This document shows positions 12,010 through 22,055 of a stretch of DNA of 64,000 bases, piece after piece. The translations under genes were made by a program, and so were the position numbers. Position 1 is the first letter of the stretch. Every line of letters begins with the position of its first letter. Source of the DNA: Zygnema cylindricum (lineage: Eukaryota; Streptophyta; Zygnematophyceae; Zygnematales; Zygnemataceae). Location of the stretch: NCBI GenBank assembly GCA_037447655.1, contig JBBHKE010001578.1, forward strand, positions 147,727 to 211,726. The letters run 5' to 3'. Below the pieces are notes generated by a model. The model made no database searches. It was not told the origin of the DNA and saw nothing but the letters and a program-made list of their open reading frames with translations.

Positions 12010-12328
12010 GTACAGCTGTGTTGCTATCCGTGCCACGTGGCAAATTTGAGACGACGTTCGAATGTGGTCCTTGAGTAGCTATGAAATTTGCAAAGTGGGT
12101 CGCAATTCTACGCCGGCAATCGATATTTCCTGTAATTTTGTACCTACAGAAATACTGTAGCTGCCTCCAAAAACACGACTCGTTTCGTTTTAACGGTTTC
12201 CGTGCTCGAAAAGTTTTACAGTTAGGCTTTTGCCATCTGGTACACGCGATAGTCGGGCAATTTTGTTTAGTCCGCAATAATTTAAGGGAATTGCTAATCG
12301 CAGAGACGATTTTTGTTGCGCGCAGGTA

Positions 12329-12817
12329 CACCGTGAATCGCTATTAGCGTACATGACGCTAATTGGGGTACCCCTTTTTTTGGGGCAAATTCTCAAATAG
12401 AATAAAGTACGCTAAAAGTTTTTGCACGTTATTTGAGGTACCCCGCTCAATGCGGTTCATAACTGTAATTTAGTTCCCTTTTAAATAGTGTGGTGTACGG
12501 ACTGCCAGATCTGTACTATTTCGTACATTTTTAAGTTAAAAAGTACAGAAAATATAATAATATATAATTGCGTAAATATTTTCCGGCATACGCAGATGTC
12601 AAAAAAACGCGAAGGCGTACGATTTGAACAGTTTCGTACATATACATGTTTTAGTATGGACATATTATGTGTTGAAAATTTTTACAAAGCAGTTTACAAA
12701 TTAGAGTACATGATAAATTAGAATCATGGTGTACCCGAAAAAACACAATTTACCGTAAAGTACGCTAATTGTTTCATTACGCTATCTATTTCATTACGCT
12801 AATAGCGATTCACGGTG
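12329..12817. mobile_element. CACCG-type MITE, 489 bp, clean TA duplication
   Basis: Ends are CACCGTGAATCGCTATTAGC and its complement GCTAATAGCGATTCACGGTG, with TA on both sides (12327-12328 and 12818-12819). The intact opposite arm of the foldback host, near 14385-14400, shows the uninterrupted sequence at the insertion point. This gives the best-defined ends for the family. Confidence 0.92.
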
Positions 12818-13112
12818 TAGTTGTCAGAAATTGTACATTTGAAGTACATTTTCGTACAAGCTAGGTACCTTTAAGTTTTGATTTGACGGTCAATCCGTCA
12901 AACAACTTTGACTGGCGAAATGTTTTAACGGCGGTTAAAAAAGTGTCACGGTTGCGAACGTCGACCGTCATAAAAAAAATAAAAAATCACACGGCCGGCA
13001 CAAGTTTACTGAAACAAAACTGCGGCAGCCACATATAAATAAAAATAGCTGCGCGCAGGTAGTTTCTCAATTCACGTGAGCTCCACACACCGACATTTGA
13101 CTTAGGCACTTA

Positions 13113-13840
13113 GGGTAAGGTTCCATTAGGCGGTCCCAGTAAAAGTACGGACAAGTCTACTGACAGCGTTTACTGGAAGTCCGCTCCATTATGTCGGGCC
13201 AGTAACAAGCATTCCTCAATTATGATTGGCGCCACATAAGTTACAGTCTAGATTCTAAAAATCTTAAAAAAATCTACAAACGGGATATCTGTACGAAATA
13301 TCTGTACGACCGGAGGTAGTTAATGATTTGTACATAAAGTTTTCGGCCAGATTTTGATTTTGAAAATAGAAATCGAAATTTCGAAACGGAATGGCAAAAA
13401 GAAGTGTCAAACTTTGAAGGTCGCGGCAAAACCTTGAATGTCAGACGGAGCGTGCGAGGATATTTTCAACCTGACATGCATTCAGCGTGGCAGGCGGCAC
13501 ATGGCCTGTACGACGTGCACGCCTGTGATCCCTCGATCAAAGTAGATATGTATTTATTTTTTGACGTGTACCAATGGCAATCATCTCGTGGGCCCCAACT
13601 CTCCTCGCGAGGAGAGTTGGGGCCCACGAGATGATGTGCCCGATTGCTTCGCAGATCTATAATAGTGAAACATCCAACGGTCAGGAATCACTCCTACATC
13701 ATTGGAGCTTCCCGACAGCTTTCCAGTAGCGATGTTTCGTCTTACAAAAAAAAATTAATGGTACGGATATGTACGGTGATGTACGAATACGTACGGCGTC
13801 CAGTAGCAAACCTCACTTTTCGCCTAATGGAACCTTACCC
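13113..13840. mobile_element. PIF/Harbinger-type non-autonomous element, 728 bp
   Basis: Ends are GGGTAAGGTTCCATTAGGCG and its complement, flanked by TTA (13110-13112 and 13841-13843). The host foldback's other arm (near 14097-14103) retains the uninterrupted GCGGCTAAGTGCC sequence. No transposase is recognisable. It carries a perfect 56-bp palindrome at 13580-13635. Confidence 0.9.
13580..13635. repeat. Perfect 56-bp palindrome
   Basis: Every base from 13580 to 13607 pairs with its mirror from 13635 to 13608, with no spacer; the centre is CTCGCGAG. The arms are GC-rich (GGGCCCCAACTCTCC). It would extrude as a 28-bp cruciform arm. It lies inside the PIF/Harbinger-type element, so it may be a second nested insertion or an amplification product. 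Confidence 0.95.
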
Positions 13841-14535
13841 TTAGCCGCAAAAATATAATCTAATCGCGAACCGTTATAAATTAAAGGACGATGTACATCA
13901 TCTATAAACTCGCACGAAACGAAATTAACTTCATACAATATCAAAAGTTGATTTTGTATGAAGTTTTGTATGAAGTTAATTTCGTCTTTTGATTTTGTAT
14001 GAAGATAATTGACTAATTTCGTTTGGTGCGAGTTTATAGATATCGTACGTCGTCTTTTAATATATAACGGTTCGCGATTAGATTATATTTTTGCGGCTAA
14101 GTGCCTAAGTCAAATGTCGGTGTGTGGATCTCACGTGAAGTGAGAAACTACCTGCGCGCAGGCATTTTTATTTATATGTGGCTGCCGCAGTTTTGTTCCA
14201 GTAAACCTGTGCCGGCCGTGTGATTTTTTATTTTTTTATGACGGTCGACGTTCGCAACCGTGACACTTTTTTAACCGCCGTTAAAACATTTCCCCAGTCA
14301 AAGTTGTTTGACGGATTGGCCGTCAAATCTAAACTTTAAGGTACGTAGAATGTACAAAAATGTACTTCAAATGTACAATTTCTGACTAAAGCCTGCGCGC
14401 AGCAAAAATCGTCTCTGCGATTAGCAATTCCCTAATTTAAAATGCCCGCAGCCATTGTTTTCTGACCACGTGTAGAACTATAGATTTTAGTGTTACAGCT
14501 AAAAAAAAGATGCTAATTGTTGCTACAGTACAGTA

Positions 14536-14749
14536 CACCGTGAATCGTTATTGGCGTAATGGACGCTATTTAAGGTACCTTTTTTTTTCAAATTCTCAAA
14601 TAGAATTATCCATACTATTTAAAAAAAACCCTAATTCCTAATTAGAATATACGAATTCGTTGAATATTTCCAAATTCTCAATTAGCGTAAATAACGGTAA
14701 TTGTTCCTATACGCTAAAGAAACCTGTACGCCAATAACGATTCAAGGTG
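14536..14749. mobile_element. CACCG-type MITE, 214 bp
   Basis: Starts CACCGTGAATCGTTATTGGC and ends with CCAATAACGATTCAAGGTG, with TA on both sides (14534-14535 and 14750-14751). Outside the TA both flanks continue in inverted symmetry: CTACAGTACAG on the left and CTGTTCTGTAG on the right. The inverted repeat may therefore be longer than in the 12329 copy. Confidence 0.9.
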
Positions 14750-14751
14750 TA

Positions 14752-16818
14752 CTGTTCTGTAGTTTGCTTTGTACCTTTGTGTACTTTTTTTTTTACTTTG
14801 AGAAAGGTGCAGTACAGTACCATATCTTTTGTCGTATTTCAAGAAATCCCTTGTTTCGGGATTCTGGCAGGCTTCGTAATTATAGCCGAGATTCACCTCG
14901 TAGATCTAGGTGCCGCCTTGCAGGCGACCTGTCGCTTTCACAAAGACACAAAATGACAAATATTCCGTGACATGCGTGGTGGTTCTAGACACGTGGATGC
15001 AATATGACGCAACATGAAACGTTTAGACACGATGACACGTTATATCACAAAATCATGCAGTACAATCCGCGTGTGACGTATTGAGCGGTCTTCTCTGATT
15101 GCTCTTGGCCGCATATCCGGGAAATGGTCAAAAAGTGAATGCTTGTCCAGTCATAGAGGACTTTCAGAAACTCGCACGCGTCAAGAAGGTCGCAGGAGTG
15201 TACTTCGATCGTCAAAAAGGTCACAAGGCGTACGACAGGTGAATCGGTCCGCCCTTGCTTTCACCTGATATTATTGTAACTCCTAGGACGAAAAAATTTA
15301 ACGACCTTTTTTTAGGTAAGGTTTCTTAGTCGGCTCGCCCGTGGTGTGCAGGTCTCCTACACGAGGCGAAATACGCCGAGACCTGCACACTTTGCAAAAT
15401 ACCGCCCGGTACCTCGGATGTTTAGGGTCATAGGGTTATTGGTTCGGGTTTTTTTTATAAAAAAACACACGAGTGAGAAAAAATCCCTGAACATATTTAT
15501 CCTTGCGACGCGCCGCGCGGCGCGAGGCATCGTAAAGCGAAATTGGAGTGAAAGGAGTGCAGGGCGACGTGGACTCCCTCACACGCGACCTTCACACCTA
15601 AAAACGCTCGATTCAGACCGGTACATCTGTGTACGGTATTTGAGTATGTGACTATTCCTCCAATGCCATCGCACATGTTTTAGTTTTTTATCGAAGAGTA
15701 CACTATCTGTTTTTTTTTTAATGGTCAGCTGCAAGATGAAGTTTTTAGTGCACGGATGCATGACCACACGTGTAAACTATGCAAGAGGCTTCCTCATTGG
15801 TTTAAGAATGCTGTTTTGTCGACTCCGTACTTTCCGTGTCGTAAGTTTGTCCCAACTTTCGTCGTTCTCCCGAAAGGCTCTCTTCAGGAGCTCCCTTCAC
15901 AGAGTAGCCATGGCTGTCTGAATCATGGAGGACGCTTGGACACGGAATTCAAAAGAAAACCTGCTGACCTCAAATTGTGGCTCATTTTGTAGGCATGATG
16001 AAGCTCTAACTCGTGATAGTTATTCTTCTGCCTGTTTCGCTTTCTTTGCTGTCGTATAAGTAGTCTTCCTTTCAGAAATTCCAGCAACAGGAGAAACACC
16101 CGCAGTGCAATATTACGGAGATTCTGTAGGTGAAGCAATTCTGTAAAATCTTATTCAGTTTGTTATTTATAAGTGAAAGAGATTTGACACCCTATTATAA
16201 TTGACGCACTTCACGTGTTCTTATCTGAAAGTACTTCGAGCTTGACAATAGGAAAAACACAAAAATGTGTGGTATCATTTACGATTTTTGAATGGTTTAT
16301 TTTAAATTGGTCGAAAGTCTAAGGTCGGTCATTTTTCCTTGGCTATTCTTGGGTCTGTTTCTCAGAATATGTTTGCGATTTAATATTGTAATCATAAGTA
16401 AATAACATTTAATATGGACGCCAATCCATTTCAGTTGCAGAGTTCAAGCAATTTCTTTGACTTTTAAGCGGTAACCTAATTGGCCCATAAGTTCCACCTG
16501 CAGTTGAAATGTAGAAATTTTAGCAGCTCTTTCATGCTAATAAAAAGGTTTAATAAAAAGGTTTTACACTGTTGTCCGAATCCTTAGTTCAGTCGAAAAA
16601 TTGACAGAAATTTGCAATCACAGTCGCATGTCATAGCGAACTGGTGAAGAGAACAAAGTTCAAAGCCTACCGAAACCAAGTAAGTAAACAACCTAGAAGC
16701 TTCTGCATTCAAGGAACTTACTTCTCTTATGCTTTTAAGTTACGTTCGCATTTTCATGCTATGTAAATATATACCATCCTTGACAATTTTTGACCGTGAA
16801 TGTACTCATCTTTGGCAG
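14752..16818. other. Intergenic stretch upstream of the PH-like gene
   Basis: No supported gene. It includes a 13-bp-arm hairpin at 15344-15390. The word GGTAAGGTTTCTTAGTCGG at about 15315, preceded by TTA, resembles the left end of the PIF/Harbinger element at 13113 and may be a decayed relative. The 3' part may hold the promoter and a 5' non-coding exon of the gene starting at 16819, because TTTGGCAG just before that ATG looks like a splice acceptor. Confidence 0.5.
15344..15390. repeat. Hairpin-forming inverted repeat
   Basis: GTGTGCAGGTCTC at 15344-15356 is the exact complement of GAGACCTGCACAC at 15378-15390. The 21-bp loop itself contains GGCG and CGCC, giving a two-step stem-loop. Function unknown; possibly the remains of a small TIR element. 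Confidence 0.7.
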
Positions 16819-19112
16819 ATGAAGGCTGGAGCAAGTCTTAGTTCAACGGATGATGTCGAGCTAAATATTGAAATGGATGAAAAGAAAGTGCTGTGTATGA
16901 TGGAGGAGATGAAAGCTGCCATTCTAAACGCAGAGGATTTGAATACACAATATGAATATAGTGATGAACCTTCTGCATATGATACTCCAGAGGAGGTAGA
17001 GACCATCATTAGGGGGGAGAAAGCAGAGACACCTGGGAAATGCAACACAATAATGCCTGAGCAAGGTGCATGCGGGCAAAATTGTCACCAATATTCAACA
17101 AAACAAAGTGAAGAAGTGAAACAGATAGTTCTGGAACCGAGATTTTTGCTAAGCAGAAAAATCAGAAAACTTGTGTCTATGGACTCGAAATCATTTTCTG
17201 AGCCTAACATGGAGCCGACAGGAGGAAATGTGAAAGGTGCTGCGGCGTCTAAGAGAGTTGTACCGGAACCGGGCATTAAGCAACTAGAGACATTTGAAGT
17301 GAAAAGTCTTACGTTGGCGATAGAGGCCATTCCTAGAACTCGCGGAAATACAATGAATTTCGATACGGTTGCTGTCGGTTTTTGGATTGCAGAGCTTCGC
17401 GAAGGGTGTTACCTGTCGAAACTGCGATACCCAGGGGACAAGTATGGAAAGCGAAGAAAATACACTGTTCTCATTGACAGGGATGGATTGGTAAGCATTA
17501 TCGTCTTGTGTGAATACCATTGTTGTCTCATGTGTGTAACAGCGGAATGGCTTCCTGATTCATACAGTTTCTGCTCATTTCCGTAAGTTGGTGCCAAAGA
17601 ATATTGCCAAATGTAACATGCTTGATTTTTTCTGCAAATGAAAAGAAAAAAAAATGCAGAAAACAGAAATATCTTTTTCTCTCTTATCTTTCTGGAAGGT
17701 CTGGGATGCTGAAGTTCGATTGTCTTTGATTTTGCGCTGCCTTCCCACATGAATTGGATAGCAGGTTTGCCGGGTGTAAAATTGATGTAAAATTATTAAA
17801 CTGATGTAAATTGATGTAATTCTGATGTGAAATTTATTGATTGGTATTCCAGGTAGCAATCCGTTGGAGACGCATGAGTGTACTGGGCATCACTGACCAC
17901 AGAGGTAAGTTCATTTCAATAATATAATAAACAATCGGCTTTCCTGTTGTCAATAACATTATGAACAGTCCGCTTACCTGTTCTAAAGATGTAATACCGG
18001 TGTGCTTTTATATGGTGTTTTCACAAGTTTTCGGCAGTTGTTATTCAAGTCGAGAAATTGCTTGTCATTCGTAATGCCGGCCTTATTTCTATTAGGATTT
18101 ATTTGTATTTGGAAATATTTGTCTAGCTTTTTTTAACTACCGTATGCCAGAACGATTAAAAGTGAGCAATTATGCACCTGATAAAGAATCTAGGTAGTGG
18201 CAAATTGTAAGCCAGTCGTTATAAGTATCGCTGTTGACGATCTGCAAAATGAAACATCTTCGAAGCTGAGCTCTCTTAACTGAACATTCTATGAAGCTTT
18301 GAATGTTGCCGAGCTCGCTTCGTCATTCTGACTGTCAAGGTTTTTTCTTGTCAGAAAAGTGTTCTGAATAGCATGATTAGTATTTCAAAAACGTGATTAG
18401 AATGTGAAAATTATGGTTAGCATCTCAAGAGACTGGCTAAGTATTTGTGCACAAAAAACTTGCTGCCCGCTCAGTAGATCGCACCGTAAATCATTATTAG
18501 TGTTAATAACACAACTCTTTGCGGATTTTTTTTGCCCTTGACCACAAAATAGCATTAATATTTGCTAATTGTTTTTTTTCATATCGCTAAGTAGCCAGGT
18601 CATTTGAAACTGAATTCGAGTTACTTTCAGATTCAAATTTAAATATTCAAAATATACTGATATAAACCCACTCTAATAATGTTTTTACTCTAAACAAAGA
18701 TTCTCGGACTGGTTTACAATTTTTGCCGTTCTTTGTATGACATGTGTTTGTAAAAATGTCTTCACTCTAATACTGTCGTTACTCTTAAGTAACGACTCAC
18801 GGTGTAGTTTACGATTTTTGCACTTTTTGTATGACACGTGGTTGTAAAAATGTCTTCACTCTAATACTGATGCTACGATTTTTACGATTTGTTGTATGAC
18901 ACGTGTTTGCAGCGGACCTGGTCTCGACAGAAATCCAGAATGCTGATTTGTGGGAGTTTCGGATGGATACAAGTGTTGGAGAAATTTTTGCCCGAGCACT
19001 TTCTAGTGAATCCTTCGAGTTGTGGACACAAGGAATGGCTTTCATATTTTCATATGCGCGTGCCTTTTCTAATAAGAGGAGAGCTGAGATAAAACGGTAC
19101 GGCTACTACTAA
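16819..19112 (+). CDS. Three-exon gene, possible PH-like domain protein
   Basis: Exons are 16819-17490, 17853-17904 and 18913-19112. All introns are GT-AG and the codon phases join without a break. The first ATG could be 16819 (just after an acceptor-like TTTGGCAG) or 16729 in the same frame. The product is about 307 residues. The N-terminal 180 are acidic and low in hydrophobic residues (MEEMKAAILNAEDLN, SDEPSAYDTPEEVE). The C-terminal part, split over all exons, reads GCYLSKLRYPGDKYGKRRKY, then VAIRWRR, and ends in an amphipathic segment with SSESFELWTQGMAF. That order (basic beta strands, then a final helix with a conserved Trp) resembles PH domains of plant lipid-binding proteins, so membrane phosphoinositide binding is an inference. 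No family name is assigned. A MITE-related insert and short tandem repeats lie in intron 2. Confidence 0.7.
18482..18804. mobile_element. CACCG-type MITE in intron 2 of the PH-like gene
   Basis: Begins CACCGTAAATCATTATTAG and ends AGTAACGACTCACGGTG followed by TA. The ends are more diverged than in other copies, so this looks older. It sits in intron 17905-18912 about 110 bp before the splice acceptor. Confidence 0.7.
18712..18911. repeat. Imperfect tandem repeat overlapping a splice acceptor
   Basis: A segment with TTTACGATTTTTGC, TTTGTATGACACGTG and AAAATGTCTTCACTCTAA occurs at about 18712-18780 and 18807-18872. Its first half occurs again at about 18874-18911, where it runs into the acceptor TTTGCAG. 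The first unit lies inside the predicted MITE right part and the others outside, so the order of events is unclear. Confidence 0.7.
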
Positions 19113-20679
19113 TGATCCGATTTTTGTAAACGCGATCGCTAATGGAAACTGGGCACCATATTTGAATTCGTCATAAGCGAGTTCATCGTCAGTAAAGGCG
19201 AAAAAACAAAAAAAGGCTCTAAAGTGGCTTTTGTACCGTATTCTAAGCATCGGAAATGCATGACGATGTACAATTAATTGGAATATAATGTAGATTCCTT
19301 AATCCTTTATGCTTGCATGTATGTCCTAAAAAAAATGAAGAGATCCGGCAAAACTAGATAGGATTTTTTAGATGCGGCACAAACAAAATAGAGTCAGCTT
19401 TTGTACATATGCAGCGTATTATTAAAAGTTTTTAGAAAAGAAAGATTTATTAAAGTTTTCAGAAAAGAACAATTGACAAAGTTAATAGTGAGCATGTAGG
19501 ATGGCTGTTCCATATATCCGGCTGTTCCAGAATTATTGAACAAGCCGCACTAAGGAAAAAAAATACACAGAACTGTAAAAACCAACTTTTGACCACCAAA
19601 TTTTCTTTTGCTCATACTATTCATCCAGTTTTGAAATTTTAGTGGTGTGGTAATGAAAGCTCCTTTTTCCCAATAGATGATAAGTTTGCTTATCTTTGTG
19701 TATTTGTTTGTATAATATGTCAATTTATGTTTGTCGCAAGCTGTAAATATGTGTTTGTCATACGCTGTCTTCCCTCGTTAATGATGTTGTAACTGTGTTT
19801 TATACATTTTTTGTGTCTTAACTTTCCGGGCTAAAGATCAGGAAAGTAAGATTCCATGGACACATTCCCTCGCACGCCTGTGATTATGAAATTTGTGATT
19901 ATCAATGTGGTTTTTCGGACCCATTCAACACCAACTAAGTAACATGATACTGGGGACTATTAGCAATCATATAATTAGAGATTACCAGCAATGCGGGTGT
20001 TTAAAAAAGGAATAGTTGAAGTGTATCGCCTGTATGAGGCATGTATGTGAAATGCTCTAGCAGGTCGAGTGTAACTACAGGTTTCCAAACAATTTATACT
20101 TTGGCTTCTCAACAATCGGTAAGTAGTTCTGGCTTTGTCAATTGTCGTGCTTTTCATTTTGAGTTTGGGTGCTTTTATTTTCCTTGTTGTTTTCTTTTTG
20201 TTTTTGTTGTGCTGTTATTTTATTCCCCTGCTGGTAGTTTTTCAGTTTCGGCCATGCCACCCCTTTTGTACCCCCGGACTCAGATGGTTTACCATAGAGC
20301 TTTTTAATTTATCCTTCTTTCTTATACTGGTAAAAGCGAACAAAATATCAGATAAAAGCGATTGTTGAAATGTTAACAAACCTTCCTCGGCTTTAGAGAC
20401 CGTATGAGCCAAGATAGGTATGTCATTACAAGAAAATGGTAATCTCTGTGTGTGTGATCATGTTCTTGTGAAGTACACGAACTTTTATTAGTGTTAAGAA
20501 ATTATTGGCGGTTTTGCATTTCCCATAAACAAATTAGCGTTAAGAAAAAAATCAATTCATGTCATTGATGTTAATTTAGTTCCGAGGTGCCCATGAGGCG
20601 GCCAGGAGTCCCAGCAACTTGATAATGTAAAACATGCAAACCATAAATAATCAGGGCTGAATGGGATATCACAAAGTTA
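19113..20679. other. Intergenic region between convergent genes
   Basis: Downstream of the PH-like gene stop codon. AT-rich with no recognisable gene, TIR pair or tandem array. It probably holds the 3' UTR and polyadenylation signals of that gene, but no single signal can be singled out. Confidence 0.5.
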
Positions 20680-20880
20680 CACCGTGAATCACTATTAGCG
20701 TCAATATTTTTTCACCACTCTTATCAACTTTTCCCACATGCGTCCAATTTCTGTTCGGAGACCGCCAATCAAGAGGTAAGATCCTTGTCTTTCCACCGCA
20801 GCCAATCTGACAAGTGTGCACGGAGAAAAGATGTTTTGAGTGGCGAAAAGAAAACATTGCTGCAAATAGCAATTCTGGTG
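20680..20880. mobile_element. CACCG-type MITE, 201 bp (uninterrupted)
   Basis: CACCGTGAATCACTATTAGCG at the left end and GCAAATAGCAATTCTGGTG at the right end, with TA on both sides (20678-20679 and 20881-20882). It is an uninterrupted relative of the host MITE at 6612-10132 and shares its interior words. Confidence 0.88.
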
Positions 20881-21527
20881 TACACGAATGTTCTTCATCA
20901 TTTTGGCATCCATCTATTAAACCATCCACCCTAATTAAGATCAGTGGTAATTACATGTTTGGTGAAAAAGAAAACTTTGAGTACGGTGGACAAGATGAGA
21001 GAAGAAAACGACAGAAGGACGAAGAAACAGAGAAAAAAAGATGGAATTTCAAAAACTCTTTGGAATTTTTTTATCCAAAAAGCTTCACAATAGGTGCCCT
21101 AAACAATGTCTCCCACTCTAGTATGTCTTACTTGTCGCTGAATAATTAAATTTATGTAGAGTTAATGATAACATAAAAAGACAACTCTGACAATAAAAAG
21201 AATATCCTATCAAAAAAATTCTATCAACCGTCATAAACATGTGGCATATTAAATAAGACAAACGACCCCGCTTCCTAATAATTCCATGGGATCTAATGCT
21301 ACATTGTCAAAACCTTTTTTCTTCTTACTGCCCTAAGTGATCTCAGTTTTATTTTGTTGTGTTTTGTTTCGTAATGTTTCCTTTTTCTTTCTCGGTTACC
21401 GTGACTAAGAACCCTTAAAGGTTTTAAACCAAATCTTTTGATCCTAAACATATAGACAAAAGAATTATCAGTTCACAAAGGTAAGAATCGTGACCACAAC
21501 AAGATATAATAAACTTAATTCTAGTTT

Positions 21528-22055
21528 TCATAAATTAGTCCGATTTTTATGATTCTCCGTTGACGATAAACTTACATTTACGTTGAATAAACTCATCATA
21601 TTTTCATCTGTCATATTACCCATCCTAGCAAACTGCATCGGAACTCTTTTTAAACTACCATTCTTTGGAGCCACGTATAAATACTTTCCTATCGTTTTTT
21701 GTTTTCGATTAACTGCATTACTTATCTCTTTTAAACGTTTCGCCTTTATACGTTCGTCTCGAGCTTTTTTAACTCGAATTGCCGCTCCTTTCCACCAAAT
21801 TTCTCCCGTTTGAGGCCATAATCTATTTTCCATTATTTCCGGTTCCTCCTCCGTCATTTCTGCCAAAGCTTCGTCTATCCATCTTAGCATTCTTCGTAGG
21901 AAAAAGTTTCGCCACATTTTTTTTCCTCTCTCTAAAACCGGATGATGTTCCGTTAACAATCCCGTGGTTCGATTTACATGCATAAATCGACGACCACTAT
22001 GGTATGCCCAAACGTTTACAAGACGTTCTAACATCCGACAAGAGCAGTGAAGAGT
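21528..22055 (-). CDS. C-terminal exon of a plant UDP-glycosyltransferase (At4g01210/At5g04480-like)
   Basis: Read on the minus strand, the exon opens after a CT-rich tract and CAG acceptor at 22056-22058 and ends at a stop at 21528. It begins LHCSCRMLERLVNVWAYHSG, continues with TGLLTEHHPVLERGKKMW, a D-E-A-L-A-E segment and LWPQTGEIWWKG, and ends in a Lys/Arg-rich tail. As I recall the family, this order (HCYCR.LELLVNVWAYHS, TG.L.EQHP, DEDLAEA, LWPLTGEVHWKG, basic tail) is the hallmark of the C-terminus of the large plant proteins annotated as UDP-glycosyltransferase superfamily (GT4-like fold, Golgi or membrane associated, substrate unclear). The last 45 residues go beyond the usual end. 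Two upstream exons are at 24259-24412 and 24768-25005. A short linking exon expected between 24259 and 22055 was not found. Both upstream exons have frameshifts, so the gene may be dead or misassembled. Confidence 0.82.
   Translation of the reverse strand, partial: TLHCSCRMLERLVNVWAYHSGRRFMHVNRTTGLLTEHHPVLERGKKMWRNFFLRRMLRWIDEALAEMTEEEPEIMENRLWPQTGEIWWKGAAIRVKKARDERIKAKRLKEISNAVNRKQKTIGKYLYVAPKNGSLKRVPMQFARMGNMTDENMMSLFNVNVSLSSTENHKNRTNL

Larger units (their letters stand above)
12286..14432. mobile_element. Foldback element 2, 8-bp target duplication, nested inserts
   Basis: Ends are GGGAATTGCTAATCGCAGAG and its complement, with perfect 8-bp duplications TAATTTAA (12278-12285 and 14433-14440). 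The arms run from both ends to a centre near 13960 and pair along most of their length, for example TGCGCGCAG, CGGTCGACGTTCGCAA in inverted form, and CGACATTTGACTTAGGCACTTAG. The left arm is interrupted by a CACCG MITE (12329-12817) and a PIF/Harbinger element (13113-13840). It belongs to the same family as 7524-9941. No coding sequence was seen. Confidence 0.88.
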
